The notes under the pieces: model-generated
What the model was told of the DNA's origin: nothing
The model's database searches: none
Seen by the model: only the letters and a program-made list of their open reading frames with translations
Translations under genes and position numbers: made by a program
NCBI RefSeq assembly: GCF_026625125.1
Contig: NZ_CP113097.1
Span: 4,946,001 to 5,010,000 of the forward strand
Length of the DNA: 64,000 nt
From: Pseudomonas putida
GTDB lineage: Bacteria > Pseudomonadota > Gammaproteobacteria > Pseudomonadales > Pseudomonadaceae
Direction of reading: 5' to 3'
Shown: piece after piece, positions 28,113 through 36,593 of the stretch
Numbering within the stretch: the stretch's first letter is position 1
How the letters are laid out: every line of letters begins with the position of its first letter

Positions 28113-29795
28113 CTACAGCGTGGAAAGGAAGGCGCTGTTACTTGCCTGCCATTGGACGATGTCCTGGCGGATGCGCTTCTTGTCGAGTTTCCCGACACTG
28201 GTCTTGGGAATTTCTGTAACAACGGCGATCTGGCAGGGAATCGCCCACTTGTTGATGTGCCCTTGTTCCACAAACGGCTTGAGGTGCTCCTTCAACGCCT
28301 TGGCATCGACCATCTGGCCGTCACGCACCACCAGCAGGGCGAACGGGCGCTCACCCCACTGCGGGTCGGCGACCCCAACCACGGCAACTTCACGCACATC
28401 AGGATGGCGGCTGATCAGGTCCTCGAGGTCCAGAGAGGAAATCCATTCGCCCCCGGTCTTGATAACGTCTTTGATGCGGTCGCGGATATCTATGTAACCC
28501 ATGCCGTCGAGCGTGGCGACGTCACCGGTGTGCAGCCAGCCACCCTGCCACAGCTCCTCACTTTTCTGCGGTTCCTTGAAATAGCCCATGGTCAACCACG
28601 GGGCACGCAACACCAGCTCGCCTTGAGTCTCGCCATCTGCCGGGAGGAAATTGCCATCGCCATCGACGATCGCTGCCTCCACCAGTGGCACCGGCACACC
28701 GGCCTTGATGCGGTAGGTCACGCGTTCGTCTTCGCTGCCGGCCTGCAGCTCATCGTTCAGGTGCGCGGCAGAAATCAGCGGGCAGGTCTCGGACATGCCA
28801 TAGGCTGCAGTCAGCTGAATGCCCCGGGCCAGCGCCGCCTGATAAAGCGAGCGGTTGAGCGCGCTGCCACCGATGATGATCTTCCAGCCGCCGAAGTGCT
28901 GGCCCTGGGAGCTCGGGCAATTGAGCAACATCTGCAGGATGGTGGGTACGCAGTGCGAGAAGGTGACCTTTTCGTCCCGCCACAGCTTGATCAGCATGTC
29001 GGGCTCGTAGCGGCCCGGGTACACCTGCTTCATGCCGAGCATGGTGGCCGCATACGGGATACCCCAGGCATGCACGTGAAACATCGGGGTGATGGGCATG
29101 TACACATCATTGCTGCCAAGCAGGCGGACGCTGTCGATACTGCCGGTCACCGAAGCCTCGGCCAAGGTGTGCAGCACCAACTGGCGATGGGTGAAGTAAA
29201 CGCCCTTGGGGTTACCTGTGGTGCCGGTGGTGTAGAACGTGGTGGCGACCGAGTTCTCGTCGAAGTCCGGGAAGTCGTACTGCGCGCTGGCCGCAGCGAG
29301 CAACTGCTCGTACTCGCCCACCAGGTTCGGCAACTCGGCGGTCTTGTCCGGGCCATCGGTCAGCAGCAGGGTCTTGTCGACCGTGGTCAACTGCCCGGCA
29401 ATGGACTGGTAAAGGCCGACAAAATCGCTGTTGACCAGCACGAAGCGGTCCTCGGCGTGGTTCATGGTGTAGAGGATCTGCTCAGGCGACAGGCGCACGT
29501 TGATGGTGTGCACCACCGCGCCGATCATCGGGATGGCGAACATGCATTCCAGATAACGGTGGCTGTCCCAATCCATCACCGCCACGGTGTCACCGGCCTT
29601 GACCCCGGCTTCGGTCAGCACGTTGGCCAGGCGGGCGATACGTTCGTTGAGCTGTGGATAAGTCAGCCGCAACTGGTCGCGATAGACGATTTCGCGGGTC
29701 TTTTCATAGCGGCTGCCGGACATCAGCAGGCGTTTGATCAGCAGAGGAAAGCTGTAGGCGCCCTCGGCGGGCTTGATGATGCGGGTCTGCAGCAT
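28113..29795 (-). CDS. Medium/long-chain fatty acid--CoA ligase (AMP-forming)
   Basis: The 560-residue adenylate-forming enzyme activates a carboxylic acid as acyl-AMP and then acyl-CoA. It has the P-loop-like motif FYTTGTTGNPKGVYFTHRQ near 187-206, the A5 motif AAYGMSETCP, the A8 hinge region GWLHTGDVATLDGMGYIDI with RIKDVIKTGGEWIS, and the catalytic Lys in TSVGKLDKKRIR near the C terminus. Chain-length preference cannot be read, but the context with DUF1302/DUF1329 supports a hydrophobic acid. It is transcribed in the same direction as, and upstream of, the DUF1302 operon, across a 331-bp gap, so it probably has a separate transcript. Confidence 0.93.
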   Translation of the reverse strand: MLQTRIIKPAEGAYSFPLLIKRLLMSGSRYEKTREIVYRDQLRLTYPQLNERIARLANVLTEAGVKAGDTVAVMDWDSHRYLECMFAIPMIGAVVHTINVRLSPEQILYTMNHAEDRFVLVNSDFVGLYQSIAGQLTTVDKTLLLTDGPDKTAELPNLVGEYEQLLAAASAQYDFPDFDENSVATTFYTTGTTGNPKGVYFTHRQLVLHTLAEASVTGSIDSVRLLGSNDVYMPITPMFHVHAWGIPYAATMLGMKQVYPGRYEPDMLIKLWRDEKVTFSHCVPTILQMLLNCPSSQGQHFGGWKIIIGGSALNRSLYQAALARGIQLTAAYGMSETCPLISAAHLNDELQAGSEDERVTYRIKAGVPVPLVEAAIVDGDGNFLPADGETQGELVLRAPWLTMGYFKEPQKSEELWQGGWLHTGDVATLDGMGYIDIRDRIKDVIKTGGEWISSLDLEDLISRHPDVREVAVVGVADPQWGERPFALLVVRDGQMVDAKALKEHLKPFVEQGHINKWAIPCQIAVVTEIPKTSVGKLDKKRIRQDIVQWQASNSAFLSTL

Positions 29796-29956
29796 GGTTA
29801 TCCCTTCTTGAAAAGCTGGCCGGACAAGTCTGCTACCTACTGTAGTTCGTCAATGTGACGGTCAAATCAGCCGAAGGAATGATTTGGCTGCGCGAGGTAT
29901 GAGTGGCATTGTGCGGTCGATGGACCAACCCTTGCCCTGCCACTGGAGCCGTACCT

Positions 29957-30922
29957 ATGCCCAGCCCGCGTCGCGCCGTGTTTCTCGACCATAAATCCCT
30001 GGACCTTGGTGACCTCGACCTGTCACCGCTGCAGAGCCAGTTCGACGCCTTCGAACTGTACGACGCCACCCGCCCGGATCAGGTAGCCGAGCGCCTGCAG
30101 GGCGCCGTTGCAGTGATCAGCAACAAGGTCATGCTCGACGCCAACGCCCTGGCTGCCAACCCACAGCTCAAGCTGATCCTGGTCGCCGCCACCGGCACCA
30201 ACAACGTCGACCTGGCTGCCGCCCGCGCCCAGGGCATCACGGTCTGCAACTGCCAGGGCTACGGCACACCCTCGGTGGCACAGCACACCCTGGCCCTGCT
30301 GCTGGCGTTGGCCACGCGCCTGTGCGACTACAACCGGGCGGTGGCCGAGGGGCAATGGGCCAAGGCCAGCCAGTTCTGCCTGCTGGACTTCCCGATCGTG
30401 GAACTGGAAGGCAAAACCCTGGGCCTGCTCGGCCATGGTGAACTCGGTGGCGCCGTCGCGCGGCTGGCGCAAGCCTTTGGCATGCGCGTGTTGAGCGGGC
30501 AGATCCCCGGGCGCCCGGCGCGGGACGACCGCCTGCCGCTGGATGAATTGCTGCCGCAAGTCGATGCCCTGACCCTGCACTGCCCTCTCAACGAACACAC
30601 CCGGCATATGATCGGTGCACGTGAGCTGGCCTTGCTCAAGCCCGGCGCGCTGGTGGTCAATACTGCCCGCGGCGGCCTGATCGACGAGCACGCCCTGGCT
30701 GAAACCCTGCGTCGCGGCCATCTGGGCGGCGCTGCCACCGATGTACTGAGCGTCGAGCCACCGGTCAACGGCAACCCGCTGTTGGCCAGCGACATCCCAC
30801 GCCTGCTGATCACACCGCATAGCGCCTGGGGCGCGGTGGAGTCGCGCCAGCGCATCGTCGGCCAGCTCAGCGAGAACACCCAGGCATTCTTTGCCGGCCA
30901 GCCACGCCGCGTGGTCAGCTGA
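29957..30922 (+). CDS. D-2-hydroxyacid dehydrogenase (hydroxypyruvate/glyoxylate reductase-like)
   Basis: The 321-residue enzyme belongs to the NAD(P)-dependent D-isomer-specific dehydrogenases. Visible features are [17 protein letters not shown], the nucleotide site [18 protein letters not shown] (GxGxxG), the catalytic Arg in [12 protein letters not shown], the Glu that orients the base, and the catalytic His in [10 protein letters not shown]. This type reduces hydroxypyruvate or glyoxylate to D-glycerate or glycolate. ATG at 29957 is preceded by GGAG at nine bases; an in-frame ATG at 29903 lacks a site and similarity. It is 54 bp upstream of rsmC on the same strand. Confidence 0.92.
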   Translation: MPSPRRAVFLDHKSLDLGDLDLSPLQSQFDAFELYDATRPDQVAERLQGAVAVISNKVMLDANALAANPQLKLILVAATGTNNVDLAAARAQGITVCNCQGYGTPSVAQHTLALLLALATRLCDYNRAVAEGQWAKASQFCLLDFPIVELEGKTLGLLGHGELGGAVARLAQAFGMRVLSGQIPGRPARDDRLPLDELLPQVDALTLHCPLNEHTRHMIGARELALLKPGALVVNTARGGLIDEHALAETLRRGHLGGAATDVLSVEPPVNGNPLLASDIPRLLITPHSAWGAVESRQRIVGQLSENTQAFFAGQPRRVVS

Positions 30923-30975
30923 GCGCAAGGGCAGGCTCTGCTACACTGCGCCACTTTTTTCAGGAGGCGTCGTCC

Positions 30976-31971
30976 ATGGACCCGCGCAGTGAAGTTTTGC
31001 TCCGCCAGGCGGAGCTGTTCCAGGGTCGGCTGCTGATTGCCGGCGCCCCCGCCGATGACCTGCTCGGCCAGTTGCCGCAGGCTCAGGCCTGGACGTGGCA
31101 TGCGGGCGATCAGGCCATGCTCGACGCCCGCTTTGCCGGGCGCAGCCATTACGGCGTCGACGTGCCGCCGGTCCCCTTCGAGGCGGCAGTGCTGTACCTG
31201 CCCAAGTCGCGCGAACTGGCGGCCTACTTGGTTAACGCACTGGCATCACGCCTGGGCGGTGGCGAACTCTATCTGGTGGGCGAAAAACGCGGCGGCATCG
31301 AAGGCGCGGCCAAGGTTCTGCAAGCCTTGGGCAAACCACGCAAGCTCGACAGTGCCCGGCATTGCCAGCTGTGGCAGGTCACCGTGGACAACGCGCCCGA
31401 AGCCAAGCCCCTGGAAAGCCTGGCCGAACGCTTTACGCTCGAGCTGGAGGACGGCCCCCTGCAAGTGGTCAGCCTGCCTGGGGTGTTCAGCCACGGCCGT
31501 CTGGACCGCGGCACGGCGTTGCTGCTCAAACACTTGGATAACCTGCCCGTGGGCCATGTACTGGACTTCGGTTGTGGTGCCGGCGTACTCGGCGCCACGG
31601 TCAAACGCCGTTACCCCCAGAGCCGGGTCACGATGCTGGACGTGGACGCCTTCGCCGTGGCCGCCAGTCGCCTGACACTGGCGGCCAATCAGCTGGAAGG
31701 TGAAGTCATCAGTGGCGACGGTATCAATGCTGCGCCCGGCGACTTGAGCCTGATCCTGAGCAACCCGCCGTTCCATACCGGTGTGCATACCAACTACCAG
31801 GCTTCGGAAAACCTGCTGAAAAAATCAGGGCAACATCTGCGAAAAGGCGGCGAAATGCGCTTGGTTGCCAATAGTTTCCTGCGTTATCAGCCGCTGATCG
31901 AAGGCGCTCTGGGCAACTGCCGGACCTGCGCCGAGGCAGACGGCTTTCGCATCTATCAGGCAACACGCTGA
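30976..31971 (+). CDS. rsmC: 16S rRNA (guanine(1207)-N(2))-methyltransferase RsmC
   Basis: The 331-residue protein has the double-domain RsmC layout. An N-terminal pseudo-methyltransferase half lacks the SAM motif, and a C-terminal catalytic half begins around residue 165 with [21 protein letters not shown] motif I is [15 protein letters not shown] and the N2-guanine methyltransferase motif is [11 protein letters not shown]. RsmC methylates G1207 of 16S rRNA in the 30S subunit. AGGAGG-like sequence (CAGGAGGCG) precedes ATG at 30976. It is followed directly by the promoter of the manganese riboswitch. Confidence 0.95.
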   Translation: MDPRSEVLLRQAELFQGRLLIAGAPADDLLGQLPQAQAWTWHAGDQAMLDARFAGRSHYGVDVPPVPFEAAVLYLPKSRELAAYLVNALASRLGGGELYLVGEKRGGIEGAAKVLQALGKPRKLDSARHCQLWQVTVDNAPEAKPLESLAERFTLELEDGPLQVVSLPGVFSHGRLDRGTALLLKHLDNLPVGHVLDFGCGAGVLGATVKRRYPQSRVTMLDVDAFAVAASRLTLAANQLEGEVISGDGINAAPGDLSLILSNPPFHTGVHTNYQASENLLKKSGQHLRKGGEMRLVANSFLRYQPLIEGALGNCRTCAEADGFRIYQATR

Positions 31972-31983
31972 CAAAAACAGGGC

Positions 31984-32012
31984 TTGCCCAAACCGTTTCG
32001 CCTAGGCAGAAT
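31984..32012 (+). promoter_or_regulatory. Sigma-70 promoter of the riboswitch transcript
   Basis: TTGCCC (31984-31989), a 17-base spacer and CAGAAT (32007-32012) form a fair promoter. The predicted start, near 32019, falls just before the 5' strand of the yybP-ykoY aptamer, which supports both calls. Confidence 0.55.
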
Positions 32013-32017
32013 CCGCA

Positions 32018-32215
32018 CCGTCCTAGGGGAGTAGTCTCCCGCAAGCAACCTGCTTGCCCGGCACGCGTCAACACACTTGGCCCACAGGCCATGGCGCGTG
32101 CGACCCACGATCTGCGCAGACGGATCCGGGGTTTGACAAGACCTATGACACGCACACCTTACCCGGGGCGGGGAGGCTGTACGTGTCATAGCCGTGTCGA
32201 CCCGCCCCCACAGGA
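32018..32215 (+). promoter_or_regulatory. yybP-ykoY manganese riboswitch
   Basis: The leader holds the hallmark GGGGAGTAG (32026-32034) followed by a short helix (AAGCA/TGCTT), then GCGTCAACACACTTGG (32065-32080), which matches the CGUCAACAUACUCG-type element of gamma-proteobacterial yybP-ykoY RNAs. The 3' part has AAGACCT. Downstream, TATGACACG (32144-32152) can pair with CGTGTCATA (32182-32190), and GGGGCGGG (32165-32172) with CCCGCCCC (32201-32208), giving competing expression-platform helices just before the ribosome site. The family binds Mn2+ and activates exporters. The gene that follows is such an exporter. Confidence 0.87.
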
Positions 32216-32221
32216 ATCCTG

Positions 32222-32809
32222 ATGCTGGAATCTCTTCTCGTACCCACCGCGATCGTCGCGTTAGCCGAAATTGGCGACAAGACGCAGCTGCTCGCGCTCA
32301 TTCTCGCTGCCCGTTTCCGCAAGCCGTGGCCGATCATCGCCGGCATCATCGCCGCCACCCTGGCCAACCATGCCGCAGCAGGTGCAGTGGGTGCCTGGGT
32401 CAGCGGGTTCTTCAGCGAGACAGCGCTGCACTGGATACTGGCTGCGAGCTTCACTGCGACGGCCCTGTGGACACTGGTGCCGGACAAGATGGATGATGAT
32501 GAAAACCCTGCGCGACGTTTCGGCCCGTTCCTGACCACGCTGATCGCATTCTTCCTGGCCGAGATCGGTGACAAGACCCAGGTTGCGACGGTGATGCTGG
32601 CAGCTCAGTACCCGCACCTGATCATGGTCATCATCGGTACCACGCTGGGCATGCTGATTGCGAATGTACCGGTAGTCCTTGCGGGCAATTTTGCCGCAGA
32701 AAAGCTGCCGCTGACGCTGATTCGCCGCCTCGCCGCGACCGCCTTCATCGTGCTGGCAATCGTCGCAGTCTACTCGGCCATGAAAGCCAGCGGCTGGGTG
32801 GGGGCCTGA
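32222..32809 (+). CDS. TMEM165/GDT1 family Mn2+ exporter (MneA-like, UPF0016)
   Basis: The 195-residue inner-membrane protein has six hydrophobic helices in two homologous halves. Each half contains the signature E-x-G-D-K-T: ALAEIGDKTQLLAL near 13-26 and FLAEIGDKTQVATVML near 110-125. An acidic, hydrophilic loop (DKMDDDENPARR) separates them. GDT1/UPF0016 proteins export Mn2+ (Ca2+ in eukaryotes), and bacterial members such as MneA confer manganese tolerance. The upstream yybP-ykoY riboswitch gives direct regulatory support. It is monocistronic and converges on the M48 protease across a heptad-repeat hairpin. Confidence 0.93.
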   Translation: MLESLLVPTAIVALAEIGDKTQLLALILAARFRKPWPIIAGIIAATLANHAAAGAVGAWVSGFFSETALHWILAASFTATALWTLVPDKMDDDENPARRFGPFLTTLIAFFLAEIGDKTQVATVMLAAQYPHLIMVIIGTTLGMLIANVPVVLAGNFAAEKLPLTLIRRLAATAFIVLAIVAVYSAMKASGWVGA

Positions 32810-32927
32810 GCTGCAAGCTTTAAGCTGCAAGCTGCAAGCTGTACGAGAGAGGCAGACATACGCGTACTGCTCTTGCTTGTAGCTTGTAGCTTGTAGCTTG
32901 TAGCTTGCAGCTTGCAGCTTGCAGCTG
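32810..32927. repeat. Heptad repeats forming a long inverted repeat
   Basis: The left block (32810-32842) repeats AAGCTGC units and the right block (32871-32927) repeats the complement as CTTGTAG (four units) then CTTGCAG (three units). About 18 bases (AGCTGCAAGCTGCAAGCT against AGCTTGCAGCTTGCAGCT) pair perfectly across a 30-base loop. The element lies between the 3' ends of the GDT1 and M48 genes and may act as a transcript end. A related GCTTG inverted repeat occurs at 39136-39189. Confidence 0.85.
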
Positions 32928-32930
32928 CTG

Positions 32931-33746
32931 TTACTTCTTGGCGGCCTGGTACAGAGGCATGACTTTGGGAATCGCTGCCTGCAACGAGGCTATCCGGCTC
33001 TCGGACGCCGGGTGAGTGCTCATGAACTCAGGCGGCGCGCCTTCGGACGCCTTGCTCATCTTGTTCCACAAGGTGATCGCGGCATTCGGGTCGTAGCCGG
33101 CACGCGCCGACAGCTCCAGGCCGATCAGGTCAGCTTCGTTTTCATTGGCACGGCTGTTGGGCAGGGTCATCGCGTAGTTCACCACCTGGTCTGCCAGCGC
33201 AATACTGTTCTGGCCAAGGCCAAACAACGCACCTGCACCCTGGCGGGCCATTTCCACGCCATAAGCCTTGGACATCGCTTCGCGGCTGTGCTCACGCAAG
33301 GCATGCGCGATTTCATGGCCAACCACGGCGGCAATCTCGGCATCGGTGAGCTTGAGCTGGTCGATCAGACCGGTGTAGACGATGATCTTGCCGCCAGGGC
33401 CGCAGTTGGCGTTGAGCTCATCGCTCTTGATCACATTGACCTCCCACTGCCACTGCGCGGCATCAGGACGGAATTTCGGCGCCTGAGCGATCAGCCGGTC
33501 GGCAATCGCCTGCACGCGCTTGGCATCAGCGCTGGTCTTGTCCAGCACGCCCTTGCTCGACGCTTCGCCGAGGGTCTGCTGGTACGACTGGGCGTACATC
33601 TGGTTGACCTCATCGGTCGAGAGCATGCTGAACATGTACTGCTTGCGCTCAACGCCCACAGCACCCCCGCTGGTGGTATTGACCGCCTGGCAGCCAGCCA
33701 GCAGGATGCCAGCACTCAACAGGCTGACGACAAAAGACTTACGCAT
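32931..33746 (-). CDS. M48-family metalloprotease lipoprotein
   Basis: The 271-residue protein has a lipoprotein signal peptide with lipobox ILLAGC, so it is anchored in the envelope. The zinc motif is VVGHEIAHALREHS (HExxH), with the third ligand in the following SRANENEADLIG helix. This is the M48B/LoiP-YcaL-BepA type of periplasmic protease for outer-membrane protein quality control. The C terminus has FMSTHPASESRI, also typical. A lipidated member this size without TPR is closest to LoiP/YcaL. RBS AGGGAG precedes ATG at 33746. It is a single gene. Confidence 0.92.
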   Translation of the reverse strand: MRKSFVVSLLSAGILLAGCQAVNTTSGGAVGVERKQYMFSMLSTDEVNQMYAQSYQQTLGEASSKGVLDKTSADAKRVQAIADRLIAQAPKFRPDAAQWQWEVNVIKSDELNANCGPGGKIIVYTGLIDQLKLTDAEIAAVVGHEIAHALREHSREAMSKAYGVEMARQGAGALFGLGQNSIALADQVVNYAMTLPNSRANENEADLIGLELSARAGYDPNAAITLWNKMSKASEGAPPEFMSTHPASESRIASLQAAIPKVMPLYQAAKK

Positions 33747-33946
33747 GAAAACACTCCCTTTTTACATGCGGGATATCCTAGGCCGAGTCGCCCATGCGCT
33801 ACCAGAGCCGCAGGGAAGATTCTTGACATCCGTTACACCTGCGCTCGCACTCACGCCACCTTTGGGCTTTCACACACTGCAGCACGCCGGCATTTGACCG
33901 GCGTACTGAATGGCCATGCTTCCCTGTCAATTGCCATCCCCGACTG

Positions 33947-35281
33947 TCAATGATCGTCACCTCCCGTATGTGCCGTGCAACTGGAAAATTGCGCGCCCGC
34001 ATCAATCTGTGTGTTGGCTCTCAGGTGGATGGTAGAGGGGTCGGGGTCAGGTGAAGGCAGCCGCAAATCTCGAATAGCATCTAGCGTGCGCTGAGTGGGG
34101 TGCCAACCCCAGCGAATGAAGAATCGCGTGAGGTCGTGCTGCGCAGCCAGTGCGGTGGTGACCATAAAGTAATGGCGATATTGAGCATCACCCTGGCCGG
34201 AGTCACTGTTGCCATTCGCACGGGTTTCGCGGTGGAGCCTATGAAAGAAGGCGTCACCGTAAGCTATGCGCAGCTGTTCCCACATGACAAGACAGACGTA
34301 GGGGCCATTATCTTCAAACTTTTTGTTCGGATCAGTATTGTTTAAGAAGGCATGAGCCTCGCTGTCATAACGCACGGCGCTAGAGGGTTTATCTTGTGAG
34401 CGCTCAACCGCAAGAGAAAATATATTGACAGAATTTTCCGTCAACGCATTAGCGCTCCAAGCAATTTGTTGCTGCATATGACCCAACTCATGCCAGACGC
34501 CCCATTCGCCGCGCACACCCTCGGGCGTCAATAACGAACTGCCGTATTGCGGTAGGCTTATTCGAAAGTGAGTCGCGTTAGGATTACCACTTTCTTTCTC
34601 CGAGACCAATATGCGCAGCGGACTTGGCCGGGCTTGATCCGCACCCTCACCAATTGCGCCAATTTCATTTTCAACTCTCAGAATTTCTTTGTATTCATCT
34701 AATACTTTCGAGGGGTCGTAATCCTTAAATTCATAGGCCGTCTCCCACCACGCGGTTAGAACGACTTTATCACTGATGAGCTGCACTGGCGCTCGTCCTT
34801 TTGCTCTGGCCGCCTCAAGCATCTGGCCCCACTGACCAGCGGAGGTTTCACCTTGTATAAATACAGGTACTCGATGCGAAAGAGCGACGCATTCAAAATT
34901 GCACGTTACCTCCTCGGCAGCCGGGGCGAGCTCGTCAGGTATTACCCGCAACCACAGCAACCCTCCTTCCGGGTCGCTTATCATCCCGGGGGATTCGAGC
35001 ACTTCATAGGTACGAGGATCTTCAGTCTCCGCGCCTTGTGTATTGAAGCCGGGAGTTCCGACCATGAAATGCATTTTGACGTTTGCCCTGGGCGGCATCG
35101 AGAAGTGATACATGACATAACCTCCGGGTTCAATGAAGATGCCCGTTGGCTGAAAGTCAGCGTAACGAAACCAGCGCCCATACACCCTTCTATCTGTATC
35201 GGCCGAAGGTAGAACTTTGAAATTCGTGAGTGCAGTCGAAACCGCAGATTGCTCCTCGCCTGGCAACGGGTTATTTTTCAT
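33947..35281 (-). CDS. Peptidase M60 (enhancin-like) domain protein
   Basis: The 444-residue protein shows an M60 metallopeptidase core: VWHELGHMQQQ (zinc HExxH, His264, Glu265, His268), a conserved downstream TENSVNIFSLAVE, and FEDNGPYVCLVMWEQL. The N-terminal half (PTGIFIEPGGYVMYHFSMPP) resembles the beta-sandwich domain that precedes the peptidase in this family. Members cleave glycoproteins such as mucins and are linked to host surfaces and insect guts. There is no signal peptide or membrane helix at either end, so export, if any, uses another route. Base composition is distinctly AT-richer than its neighbours, which suggests acquisition. ATG at 35281 follows AGGGG; a second ATG at 35308 is less likely. 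Confidence 0.8.
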   Translation of the reverse strand: MKNNPLPGEEQSAVSTALTNFKVLPSADTDRRVYGRWFRYADFQPTGIFIEPGGYVMYHFSMPPRANVKMHFMVGTPGFNTQGAETEDPRTYEVLESPGMISDPEGGLLWLRVIPDELAPAAEEVTCNFECVALSHRVPVFIQGETSAGQWGQMLEAARAKGRAPVQLISDKVVLTAWWETAYEFKDYDPSKVLDEYKEILRVENEIGAIGEGADQARPSPLRILVSEKESGNPNATHFRISLPQYGSSLLTPEGVRGEWGVWHELGHMQQQIAWSANALTENSVNIFSLAVERSQDKPSSAVRYDSEAHAFLNNTDPNKKFEDNGPYVCLVMWEQLRIAYGDAFFHRLHRETRANGNSDSGQGDAQYRHYFMVTTALAAQHDLTRFFIRWGWHPTQRTLDAIRDLRLPSPDPDPSTIHLRANTQIDAGAQFSSCTAHTGGDDH

Positions 35282-35389
35282 AATGGCCCCTTTAAACGGT
35301 TGCACCAATTAGGTACGAACAACGTTATGGCGGGACCTAGAGGTGGTCAACTAGCATAAATGACAGGCGTTATTGATAGCCAACTACAG

Positions 35390-36010
35390 TCATACCGGTG
35401 TCAAACACTCCGGCGCGTCCAGCTTCGGGTCATTGACGAAATTCGCCAGCGCACGTTCCCGTAGCGTGGCTGGTGGGCTGGCGAGCAGCTCATGCAAACG
35501 CGCCAGCGGCGTGTCAGGGTCCAGCCAAGCAGCCTGCCCCGCCTCATCCAGGATCAGCGGCCGACGCTGGTTCATCGCCGCCTGGGTCACTACCGCACAG
35601 CTCAACCACACCTGGTCCTGGACCGGATAAGCCTCCCATATGGCCGCGAACCACAACGACGCGCCCTCCCCCGGCGTCAGCCAGTAAGGGCGCTTGCGTG
35701 CCGTGCCACGCCATTCGTAAAAGCCGTTGGCGGGCATCAGGCAGCGCCGCAGACGCAACGCTTCGCGAAACATGGGCTGCTCGGCCAAGGTTTCGGCCCG
35801 GGCATGCGCGGGGGTGCGTGAGAGGTCAGTGAGCCAGGCCGGGGTCAGGCCCCAGCGTGCCTTGGCCATTTGCATCTGGCCGTCGACCTGGCGCTGGATC
35901 AGCACCGAAGCGCCGGGCGCGATATTCCATTGCGCCGGCTGGCCGGCAGGAAAGCCTGGCAGGCTGGCAAGCGCCTGGGGCCAGCGAAACAGGGCATAGC
36001 GTCCACACAT
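35390..36010 (-). CDS. SOS response-associated peptidase (SRAP, HMCES/YedK family)
   Basis: The 206-residue protein starts MCGRYALF, where Cys2 becomes the catalytic N-terminal residue after Met removal. It carries RCLMPANGFYEWRG with the catalytic Glu in FYEW, and the conserved DTPLARLHELL near the C terminus (L-x-P pattern partly degenerate). SRAP proteins form covalent thiazolidine crosslinks to abasic sites in single-stranded DNA and protect them. No LexA box is obvious upstream. It is followed on the same strand by the DUF2007 and CPXCG genes upstream in sequence order, separated by 15 bp, probably in one transcript. Confidence 0.92.
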   Translation of the reverse strand: MCGRYALFRWPQALASLPGFPAGQPAQWNIAPGASVLIQRQVDGQMQMAKARWGLTPAWLTDLSRTPAHARAETLAEQPMFREALRLRRCLMPANGFYEWRGTARKRPYWLTPGEGASLWFAAIWEAYPVQDQVWLSCAVVTQAAMNQRRPLILDEAGQAAWLDPDTPLARLHELLASPPATLRERALANFVNDPKLDAPECLTPV

Positions 36011-36025
36011 GGGCGAATTCAGAAC

Positions 36026-36286
36026 CTAGCAGATCAAGGTACCGGGATAGCTCTCCGGTTCGTCGCCGACAAGCGGCTGGGCACCATTGTACGCATCGAT
36101 CAGCTGCCGTGCGTACCCGGCCTGCTCGTCGGCCACCGCAAGCCCGAGCAAGCCTTGCATCGGCAACTCGCCCACACCGCCCATCAGGTCACGGCCTATC
36201 AGGTGCACCTCGATGCCCTCGCTGGCCAGCATGCCAGCGAGCATTTCTGCTTCCAGCAACGTTTCTGGTTCGTAGATCCGCCGCAT
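36026..36286 (-). CDS. DUF2007 domain protein
   Basis: The 86-residue protein begins MRRIYEPETLLEAEMLAGML and continues SEGIEVHLIGRDLMGGVGELP, the DUF2007 'putative signal transducing protein' pattern. The fold is a small ferredoxin-like alpha/beta domain often found near PII-like regulators; the role is unknown. It overlaps the start of the CPXCG gene by one base and shares its transcript with it, and probably with SRAP downstream. No catalytic residues are apparent. ATG at 36286. Confidence 0.85.
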   Translation of the reverse strand: MRRIYEPETLLEAEMLAGMLASEGIEVHLIGRDLMGGVGELPMQGLLGLAVADEQAGYARQLIDAYNGAQPLVGDEPESYPGTLIC

Positions 36287-36471
36287 CAGGCATCGTCCTC
36301 GCGTCTGACTTCAAGCATCCATTCGTCGCCGTGCACCTGCAGGATGAAAACCACCGGCTGACAACATACCTGGCAGTCTTCGGTATACATCTGGTCGCCA
36401 CCGGAGATGTCCACGGTGGTTTCCACGCGCTCGCCGCAATAAGGGCAATCGTAGAAGTCGGTTTCCAGCAT
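36286..36471 (-). CDS. CPXCG motif-containing cysteine-rich protein
   Basis: The 61-residue protein has CPYCGERVE near the start and CQVCCQPVVF later, a paired C-x-x-C zinc ribbon, with an acidic middle (DISGGDQMYTEDC). This is the short CPXCG family seen in many proteobacteria, without a known function. It is first in a three-gene run with DUF2007 and SRAP. ATG at 36471, with GAGG-type sequence ahead. It is divergent from the acyltransferase gene. Confidence 0.88.
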   Translation of the reverse strand: MLETDFYDCPYCGERVETTVDISGGDQMYTEDCQVCCQPVVFILQVHGDEWMLEVRREDDA

Positions 36472-36593
36472 CGCGGCCTCCGCAGTGACTTATGCGTATA
36501 ATTGCCGGTCTGTTTACAGGGCCTGCGTGTGTCCGAGCCGTTTTTCGGGCCCCACCCCTACCTTATTACCCTAGCCGTTTCCAACAAGAGAGC

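Noticed and set aside
27963..29858. 631-codon plus-strand frame
   Set aside because: Antisense to the acyl-CoA synthetase, which has all adenylation motifs.
32810..32927. CRISPR-like spaced repeats
   Set aside because: Units are 7 bases in tandem, with no spacers and no cas genes.
33947..35389. Prophage or integrative element around the M60 gene
   Set aside because: No integrase, phage gene, tRNA or flanking direct repeats are visible; only a single AT-richer gene.
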